Source: Polynucleobacter necessarius (GTDB lineage Bacteria; Pseudomonadota; Gammaproteobacteria; Burkholderiales; Burkholderiaceae). Taken from it: a stretch of DNA of 64,000 nt. Both the position numbers and the translations under genes were made by a program. The DNA lies in the NCBI GenBank assembly GCA_900095165.1, contig LT606947.1, forward strand, positions 496,001-560,000, given 5' to 3'. Below, in pieces: positions 58,514-64,000 of the stretch. The notes under the pieces are model-generated. The model made no database searches. It was given only the letters and a program-made list of their open reading frames with translations, and was not told the DNA's origin. Position 1 is the stretch's first letter. Every line of letters starts with the position of its first letter.

Positions 58514-60052
58514 ATGTGCGGCGTCGTTGGAACAGTTTCCCACTCCCCAGTTAATCAACTAATATACGACGCTTTGTTGCTCTTGCAACATCGCGGTCAA
58601 GATGCTGCCGGCATGGCAACGATGAATGGCAATTCATTCACGATGCATAAGGCCAATGGTTTAGTGCGAGATGTATTTAGAACTCGCAACATGCGCAGTT
58701 TGTTAGGTAATGCCGGCATTGGTCAGGTGCGTTATCCAACTGCTGGCTCTGCTAACAGTGAAGAAGAAGCGCAACCGTTTTACGTTAGCGCGCCATACGG
58801 AATTATTTTGGCACATAACGGCAACCTCACCAATGCAGCAAGCCTGCGTGTCGAGATGGCCTACCGCGACCGTCGCCACATTAATACTAGTTCTGATACA
58901 GAAGTTCTGCTTAATGTGCTGGCTGACGAACTTCAAAAGAAAACTAATAGCGCCGCATTGGATGAGGGCGCCATGTTTAATGCTGTTACTGAGGTAACTA
59001 AGCGCGTTAAGGGTTCTTATGCTGTTGTGTCTTTGATAGCTGGTTATGGCTTGTTGGCATTCCGCGATCCGTTTGGCATTCGTCCTTTGTGTATTGGACG
59101 TATTGATACACCCAAAGGGCCGGAGTGGATGATTGCCTCCGAGTCAGTTGCCCTTGACGGTCTTGGCTTTACTTTTGTCCGCAATGTCAATCCGGGCGAA
59201 GCAATTTATATTGATTTAGATGGTAATTTTTACTCACGTCAATGTGTCGCTGATGCAGTGCTGACACCTTGTATTTTTGAATACGTTTACATGGCTCGTC
59301 CTGATTCGACGATTGATGGTGTTACTGTTTACAACGTGCGTATGCGCATGGGTGATTACCTCGCCAAAAAAATTCGTAAAGAAACAATTCCGGGTGAGAT
59401 TGATGTTGTGATGCCGATTCCGGACTCTAGTCGTCCAGCAGCAATGCAGGTTGCCAAACGTCTAGGCGTTGATTACCGCGAAGGCTTCTTTAAAAATCGC
59501 TATATCGGCAGAACCTTCATCATGCCTGGTCAGGCCGTGCGCAAAAAGTCAGTTCGTCAGAAGCTGAATGCCATGCGTATTGAGTTCAAAGATAAGACAG
59601 TATTGATTGTGGATGACTCAATTGTTCGTGGCACAACTTCATTTGAGATTGTGCAGATGGCGCGTGAGTCTGGTGCCAAGAAAGTCATTTTTGCTTCTGC
59701 AGCGCCCCCTGTGCGTTTCCCGAATGTATACGGTATTGATATGCCAACTCGAAGCGAGTTAGTTGCTTATGGCCGCACTGATGAAGAGATCAATAAGATG
59801 ATCGGCGCCGATCAGTTGATCTACCAAAGCGTTGAAGATATGAAGCAGGCAGCCAAGGATATCAATCCCGATATTCAGCACTTTGAGGCTTCTTGCTTCG
59901 ATGGTCACTACATTACTGGCGATATCAATGAATCCTATTTGGATGCTTTAGAGGCGGCGCGCAATACCTCCGAGGCTAAGGCTGACCGTCAGCGTGACTC
60001 TAGCGACTTTGCACACTCGCAACTACATTTGCATTTGGCTACAGAAGACTAA
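58514..60052 (+). CDS. purF: Amidophosphoribosyltransferase
   Basis: PurF forms phosphoribosylamine, the first step of purine synthesis. The mature protein begins with the catalytic Cys (MCGVVGTVS). Glutaminase motifs HRGQDAAGMAT, NGNLTN and SSDTEVLLN are present, and the PRPP loop is VLIVDDSIVRGTTS. MPIPDSSRPAA and the C-terminal SCFDGHYITGD are typical. Length 512 is standard. metZ follows after 69 bp. Confidence 0.98.
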   Translation: MCGVVGTVSHSPVNQLIYDALLLLQHRGQDAAGMATMNGNSFTMHKANGLVRDVFRTRNMRSLLGNAGIGQVRYPTAGSANSEEEAQPFYVSAPYGIILAHNGNLTNAASLRVEMAYRDRRHINTSSDTEVLLNVLADELQKKTNSAALDEGAMFNAVTEVTKRVKGSYAVVSLIAGYGLLAFRDPFGIRPLCIGRIDTPKGPEWMIASESVALDGLGFTFVRNVNPGEAIYIDLDGNFYSRQCVADAVLTPCIFEYVYMARPDSTIDGVTVYNVRMRMGDYLAKKIRKETIPGEIDVVMPIPDSSRPAAMQVAKRLGVDYREGFFKNRYIGRTFIMPGQAVRKKSVRQKLNAMRIEFKDKTVLIVDDSIVRGTTSFEIVQMARESGAKKVIFASAAPPVRFPNVYGIDMPTRSELVAYGRTDEEINKMIGADQLIYQSVEDMKQAAKDINPDIQHFEASCFDGHYITGDINESYLDALEAARNTSEAKADRQRDSSDFAHSQLHLHLATED

Positions 60053-60068
60053 AAACAACGATCGAGTT

Positions 60069-60090
60069 CCTCAGGCATGCGTGTCTGAGG
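60069..60090 (+). other. Short hairpin between purF and metZ
   Basis: CCTCAG and CTGAGG form a 6-bp stem with a 10-base loop, extended by a G-T pair. It is followed by CAATTCTG rather than a T-run, so it is at best a weak terminator or attenuator. Confidence 0.35.
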
Positions 60091-60121
60091 CAATTCTGTA
60101 ATTCGGTGTCAAAATAGCGGT

Positions 60122-61330
60122 ATGAAGAGTAAAACTACCCGCAAAAAACCTGATTTTTCGAAACTTGCGCTTGAAACCTTAGCGGTTCGCGCCGGAACTC
60201 GTCGTACCGCTGAATATCAAGAGCATTCAGAGGCGATGTTCCTGACCTCTAGCTTTTGCTTTGATAGTGCTGAATTGACTGCCGATGGTTTTGCTCATGC
60301 AGATCAAGGTTTCATTTATTCGCGTTTCACTAATCCCACAGTCAGCATGTTTCAGGATCGTCTTGCCGCCTTAGAGGGTGGCGAAGCGTGCATTGCAACA
60401 TCCTCTGGAATGGCTGCTATTTTGACAATGGCAATGTCCCATCTGCAGGCAAGTGACCATGTGGTTTGCTCTCGCTCTGTATTTGGTGCCACCATCCAAT
60501 TATTTAGCAATATTTTGGGGCGCTTTGGTATCACCACTACTTATGTAGATTTGGCTGATACCCAGGCTTGGCAGAACGCCGCTCAAGAAAACACCAAACT
60601 GTTTTATCTGGAAACACCTTCCAATCCATTAACTGAAATTGCAGACATCAAAGCTATTTCTAAGATCGCAAAGAAGGCGAAGGCACTGTTCGCGGTCGAT
60701 AACTGCTTCTGCACGCCAGCTTTACAAAGACCGCTAGCCTTGGGTGCTGATGTAGTCATTCATTCGGCAACCAAGTATTTGGATGGTCAGGGCAGGGTAG
60801 TTGGCGGCGCCATTGTGGGTGGCAATGATTTCATAATGGGTAAAGTATTTCCGTATGTAAGAACTGCCGGACCAACACTTTCAGCTTTTAATGCTTGGGT
60901 GTTCTTAAAAGGTTTAGAGACTCTGGAGTTGCGTATGAAACAGCAGAGTCAGAACGCCTTAGAAATTGCTCAATGGCTAGAAAAGCAGCCAGGGGTAGAG
61001 CGTGTCTATCATCCTGGCCTGAAGTCACATCCACAGCATGCTCTAGCTAAGCGCCAACAAAAAGCGGGGGGCGCCATCTTGTCTTTCGTCCTGAAGGGCG
61101 GCAAGAAGGCTGCATTCAAACTCATCAATCAAACCAAGCTTTGCTCTATTACCGCAAATTTAGGTGATACTCGCACAACAATTACGCATCCTGCAACTAC
61201 GACTCACTGTCGTGTAAGTCCAGAGGCACGTAAGGCTGCAGGTATTACTGACGACTTAGTGCGCATTGCCGTTGGGTTGGAGAATGTAGTTGATTTAAAG
61301 AATGATCTCGTTGGCGGGCTGAAGAAGTAA
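60122..61330 (+). CDS. metZ: O-succinylhomoserine sulfhydrylase (Cys/Met metabolism PLP enzyme)
   Basis: MetZ makes homocysteine directly from O-succinylhomoserine and sulfide. The 402-residue protein has LETLAVRAGTRRTAEYQEHSE, the PLP-binding SRFTNPTVSMFQDRLAALEGGE, DNCFCTPALQRPLALGADVVIHSATKYLDGQG with the Schiff-base Lys, and the end FVLKGGKKAAFKLIN. The KYLDGQGR context and position after purF match MetZ in Burkholderiales; close paralogues such as MetB cannot be ruled out entirely. Confidence 0.92.
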   Translation: MKSKTTRKKPDFSKLALETLAVRAGTRRTAEYQEHSEAMFLTSSFCFDSAELTADGFAHADQGFIYSRFTNPTVSMFQDRLAALEGGEACIATSSGMAAILTMAMSHLQASDHVVCSRSVFGATIQLFSNILGRFGITTTYVDLADTQAWQNAAQENTKLFYLETPSNPLTEIADIKAISKIAKKAKALFAVDNCFCTPALQRPLALGADVVIHSATKYLDGQGRVVGGAIVGGNDFIMGKVFPYVRTAGPTLSAFNAWVFLKGLETLELRMKQQSQNALEIAQWLEKQPGVERVYHPGLKSHPQHALAKRQQKAGGAILSFVLKGGKKAAFKLINQTKLCSITANLGDTRTTITHPATTTHCRVSPEARKAAGITDDLVRIAVGLENVVDLKNDLVGGLKK

Positions 61331-61481
61331 TTTCCTAGGCGCCAATTGAAGGTTGGATCTTAAATGAGCTTTACTGACAGGCAAACTCAATGACGCGGTT
61401 GCTCTAAGTAATACCGCACTTATCGATGCACGTGCTTGGATGAAATTCTAGTAAGTGCTTCCCCTGTATTTAAGTGTTATT
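61331..61481. other. Gene-free gap between metZ and modC
   Basis: About 150 bp lie between the convergent metZ and modC genes. No terminator with a T-run is visible. A short open stretch reads GKLNDAVALSNTALIDARAW on the plus strand, but no start, ribosome binding site or known family supports it; it could be a gene remnant. Confidence 0.4.
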
Positions 61482-62578
61482 TTAGTGATCAACAAAGCGT
61501 CGTGGATCATTAATAGGTCGAAATGGCATGATATGAATTTGCTTGCCGTCGAGCTCAACATGCATTTGACCCCCGGGCTCCATGCGCAGCCTTTTTACCT
61601 CGGCAGAAGAGGCTTCCCATTCAATAGTGTTTTCACCGTTTTGAATTCTAAATTGGATCACTGCTATTTGACCAAGATTGCTTATCTTTTCAACTATCGC
61701 TGGCACGCTGGCAACGGTTGGGGCGTTATGTATGCTTAAGCCACTCGCGTCTTAGGTGGAATCTTCCCTTTGTCAGCAACATTAAAAACTTTTTCGCAGC
61801 CATCCCAGCTTAATCTGCCGGCATCAAAGACGCCATGAAACATATTGCTGATGCCAACCAATTCAGCAACCCGTGAATTTCTAGGTTTTTGAAACAGCGT
61901 TTGTGGCGCTGCTGTCTGTAGGCTAATACTTTGATCTATTACCGTAATTCGATCGGCCAATAAATCTGTCTCTCGCAAGTCATGCGTAACTAAGAGTATG
62001 GGAATGTTCAAATCTGTACGCAGTTCAGCCAATGTCTTATATAAACCTTGGCACGTTGGTGCATCAATTGCTGAAAATGGCTCATCCAGAAGTAGGATTT
62101 TGGGTTGCCTGGCCAGAGCTCTTGCGAGGGCAACGCGTTGCTGTTGTCCGCCAGATAGTTGGTTGGGCATGCGTTCTGCAAGATTGGCGATACCCATTCG
62201 ATCTAGCAAATCCATACTGATCGCATTACGCTCTGATTTTTTAAGTGCAGAATTTTGCAAAGGTATTGTCACATTGCCTAATGCGTTTAGATGGGGAAAG
62301 AGTGCGTACTGTTGGAATAAGAATCCACATGCGCGTTCTGCAGGTGAAAGTTGCCAAACCTTGCTGCCAAGATCATTGGCCTCGAAGCAAACCTCGCCAT
62401 TACATTCAATTTTTCCTCTAGATGGCGCATTTAAGCCGGCAATAGTTCTAAGGACAGTAGTTTTACCACTCCCAGAGGGGCCAACCAAGGCATGCAACTC
62501 CCCAGGTGCGCATTCCAAGCTTATTTGCAGTGGGCTAGGAGTGTTTTGGCTAATCTTTACCTTAAGCATCAGTGACAT
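61482..62578 (-). pseudogene. modC: Molybdate ABC transporter ATP-binding protein, frameshifted before the TOBE domain
   Basis: The main frame (62578-61736, 280 residues) is an ABC ATPase with Walker A GPSGSGKTT at residues 33-41, Q-loop FLFQQYALFPH, signature LSGGQQQR, Walker B KILLLDEP and switch His LVTHD. It stops after PKTRVA at 61736. The +1-base frame continues with SIHNAPTVASVPAIVEKISNLGQIAVIQF and ends at 61482, the beta-strands of a TOBE domain that binds molybdate in ModC. One missing base, at TT near 61737, explains the break. The ATPase core is whole, so residual activity is possible. ModC rather than CysA is chosen because of the TOBE context, ModB-like partner and the neighbouring molybdoenzyme gene soxC. 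Confidence 0.82.
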
Positions 62579-63219
62579 CTCTGCGACGACTTAGGTTGCG
62601 CTCACATACCCCATAAGAGAGCGCTATGCACACAAGAGAGATCCCCAGGAGCGCAAGTGCTAAAGAACCTGCACCCGAGGTATCAAAGCCCTGAACTTTG
62701 TCATAAATGGCAATAGAAGCAGTTCTCGTTTCTCCTGGAATTGCGCCGCCAACCATGAGGACAACCCCGAACTCACCAAGAGTATGGGCAAAAGTAAGGA
62801 CGGCGGCCCCAGTGATGCCTCGCCATGAGAGCGGTAGCTCTATTAAGCGAAAGATTTGCCAGCTACTTAGACCGCTTACCTGAGCAGTCTCTCTAATTTC
62901 AGGATTGATAGCCTCAAATGCTCTCTGAATGGGTTGAATTGCAAAGGGGATGTTCACGATCAATGAGGCAATCAGAATTCCAACAAATGAAAAGACAAGG
63001 GTGGGCGCCGAAAACGCTGGTATTGCCAAATGAAACTAGAAAGTAATAGCCTAAGACAGTGGGCGAAAGCACTAAAGGCAAGGCTAAGGTTGCTTCAAGC
63101 CAAGGCCGGCTTTTATTGAGCTTCACTAGTTTATGGGCTGCCCATATCCCAAAAGGGAGTATCAGAGCCATGGTCCAAAAAGCCAGCTTTAAGGATAGGA
63201 GAATTGCATCAATATCCAT
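62562..63219 (-). pseudogene. modB: Molybdate ABC transporter permease, frameshifted
   Basis: The first frame, from ATG 63219, gives MDIDAILLSLKLAFWTMALILPFG (helix 1) and PLVLSPTVLGYYFLVSFG. After about residue 75 it changes frame and homology resumes with APTLVFSFVGILIASLIVNIPFAIQPIQRAF, then the ABC permease EAA loop AQVSGLSSWQIFRLIELPLSWRGITGAAVLTFAHTLGEFGVVLMVGG, and a last helix. One extra base around 63003-63008 (CCC run) explains the switch. The corrected protein would be 218 residues with five helices. It overlaps modC by 17 bp. No modA is upstream; the divergent ArsR gene occupies that side. Confidence 0.85.
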
Positions 63220-63286
63220 TTTTTTGATTGTATTGCGTTTGAGGGCTAGGGTATCCCACTATATAAGTGTTCAAGGGTTCGGTGTC

Positions 63287-63314
63287 CAATATATGCACGT
63301 ATACGCATATATTG
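63287..63314. promoter_or_regulatory. 28-bp inverted repeat, likely operator of the ArsR-type regulator
   Basis: CAATATATGC, 8 bases, and GCATATATTG form perfect 10-bp arms, 9 bp upstream of the TTG start and 67 bp upstream of modB. AT-rich dyads of this type are known operators of sulfur-responsive ArsR regulators (BigR/SqrR/SoxR type), so self-regulation and sox control are likely. Confidence 0.6.
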
Positions 63315-63323
63315 TTAAATCCA

Positions 63324-63665
63324 TTGAATACAAAAGCAAAAGTTAAAAAAGCCACCAAAGAACTTTCTCCAAAAGAGATGGAAAAGATATTTACTCGTGT
63401 TGCCGAATATTTCAATGTCCTTTCTGAACCATCACGCCTACGCATCATGTATGCAGTGTGTAGTGGTGAAAAGTCTGTTTCTGAGGTCGTTGAGTTATGT
63501 GGCTCGAGCCAGGCCAATGTTTCGCGCCATCTTTCGGCACTGCATAAGGCGGGAACCCTGCATAGACGTAAAGAAGGTACATCAGTTTTTTACTCAATTG
63601 CTGATAACGCTACTGTCGAGATGTGCCAAACGGTATGCGCCAAGATTGCTGAAAGTTTGCATTAA
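63324..63665 (+). CDS. soxR: ArsR-family regulator of the sox cluster
   Basis: This is a winged-helix ArsR regulator of about 113 residues from TTG 63324; a GTG at 63267 would add 19 residues that cover the inverted repeat and is less likely. The DNA-binding helices are in YFNVLSEPSRLRIMYAVCSGEKSVSEVVELCGSSQANVSRHLSALHKAGTL, and the wing is RRKEGTSVFYSI. Cysteines at VCSGEK, ELCGSS, MCQTVC could sense persulfide as in SqrR/BigR relatives. It lies 35 bp upstream of soxC, where ArsR-type SoxR repressors of thiosulfate oxidation genes are found. This identity is inference from family and position. Confidence 0.78.
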   Translation: MNTKAKVKKATKELSPKEMEKIFTRVAEYFNVLSEPSRLRIMYAVCSGEKSVSEVVELCGSSQANVSRHLSALHKAGTLHRRKEGTSVFYSIADNATVEMCQTVCAKIAESLH

Positions 63666-63700
63666 TTATTGAAGCATCTATTCATCAAAGTAGAGGCCAC

Positions 63701-64000
63701 ATGACTAGTAAACAATTAGAGATTAGTGCGCAGGATATTGACGCTATCGAAAAGCCAACCAATCGAGCTCGCCTAGTAAAGGCACCTGAGCATTTTGTTT
63801 CTCAAGAGTTGATTGTTGACATCAACGCTAATGGCTTAGATGAGAAGCGCCGTGGTTTCTTGCGCAAAGGTTTTATGTCTGCCATTGGTGGCGCGGCGGC
63901 CAGTCTAGTGGCTCCCTATGCGATGGCAGTAAGCGAGGGTGATCCAGCCATACTAGAAAAGCAAGAATGGCAAACCACTCTCGGCAAGAACGTGGCAACA
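63701..64000 (+). CDS. soxC: Sulfane dehydrogenase subunit SoxC, N-terminal part
   Basis: The gene starts at ATG 63701 and runs off the window. The first 100 residues include a twin-arginine signal: EKRRGFLRKGFMSAIGGAAASLVAPYAMA, so the protein is folded with its molybdenum cofactor in the cytoplasm and exported by Tat. DPAILEKQEWQTTLGKNVAT matches the first mature residues of SoxC, the sulfite-oxidase-like molybdoprotein that with cytochrome SoxD oxidises the sulfane sulfur in the Sox pathway. The rest of the sox operon should continue beyond 64000. SorA or YedY-type molybdoproteins are less likely. Confidence 0.85.
   Translation, partial: MTSKQLEISAQDIDAIEKPTNRARLVKAPEHFVSQELIVDINANGLDEKRRGFLRKGFMSAIGGAAASLVAPYAMAVSEGDPAILEKQEWQTTLGKNVAT

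Noticed and set aside
61331..61481. Remnant of modA or another gene after metZ
   Set aside because: A coding-like stretch of about 20 codons exists, but no family could be recognised, so I report it only as a gap.

Overview
The window looks like a betaproteobacterial chromosome of the genus Polynucleobacter or a very close relative (Burkholderiaceae). The evidence is gene order plus protein character: odhB-lpdA-zapE, dapA-bamC, a GntR regulator beside mdh and sdhCDAB-sdhE-gltA-leuC-(entericidin)-leuDB-asd-fimV-truA-trpFBA-accD-folC-SPOR-cvpA-purF-metZ, a DUF2863 protein and a PHA phasin. Coding density is high. I count about 71 protein genes and one tRNA-Ser(GCU), with no insertion sequence, prophage or CRISPR array. 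The species assignment is inference, since no rRNA is present.

Layout. 0-8 kb: end of the 2-oxoglutarate dehydrogenase operon, a PHP-domain protein, trpS, a methyltransferase, dapA, bamC, and a small Ala/Pro-repeat lipoprotein on the minus strand. 8-14.5 kb: divergent and convergent housekeeping genes (roxA, slyD, cysE, trmJ-like, suhB, lpxH, ppiB, a TPR lipoprotein). 14.5-21 kb: cysS, a DNA glycosylase, accA, tilS, a ParDE-type toxin-antitoxin locus, lysC and the tRNA. 21-36 kb: phasin, a transporter, a PBP7-type endopeptidase, then a long minus-strand block (IclR regulator, pyrD, bpt, aat, Nudix, pabBC, ppiA, a DsbA-fold isomerase, rarA, DUF3429, a hydroxyacyl-CoA dehydrogenase, GST, aminotransferase). 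36-46 kb: yaaA, DUF2863, mdh, gntR, the succinate dehydrogenase operon and gltA. 45-61 kb: a long plus-strand run of leucine, aspartate-family, tryptophan, fatty-acid, folate, purine and methionine genes. 61-64 kb: modC and modB on the minus strand, then divergently an ArsR regulator and the start of soxC, a molybdenum enzyme of thiosulfate oxidation.

The most striking property is gene decay. Eleven loci are interrupted by single-base indels or in-frame stops while homology continues on the far side: zapE, roxA, slyD, cysE, trmJ-like (two indels), ppiB, a ParE-type toxin, pabBC, an entericidin-like lipoprotein, modC and modB. Several indels lie in homopolymers (A6, G8, C6, G7). The nonsense changes fit G:C to A:T transitions (Trp to TGA, Gln to TAA). 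The core TCA, Leu, Trp and Pur genes are intact. This pattern suits a recently host-restricted, eroding genome such as the ciliate endosymbiont Polynucleobacter necessarius, although homopolymer sequencing error must be excluded for the indels.

Regulatory structures visible by eye are a perfect 20-bp palindrome upstream of the antitoxin, a 10-bp-arm inverted repeat between modB and the sox-type ArsR gene, a 12-bp palindrome upstream of the GntR gene, a 14-bp-arm hairpin over the 3' end of lpxH, and three convincing Rho-independent terminators.
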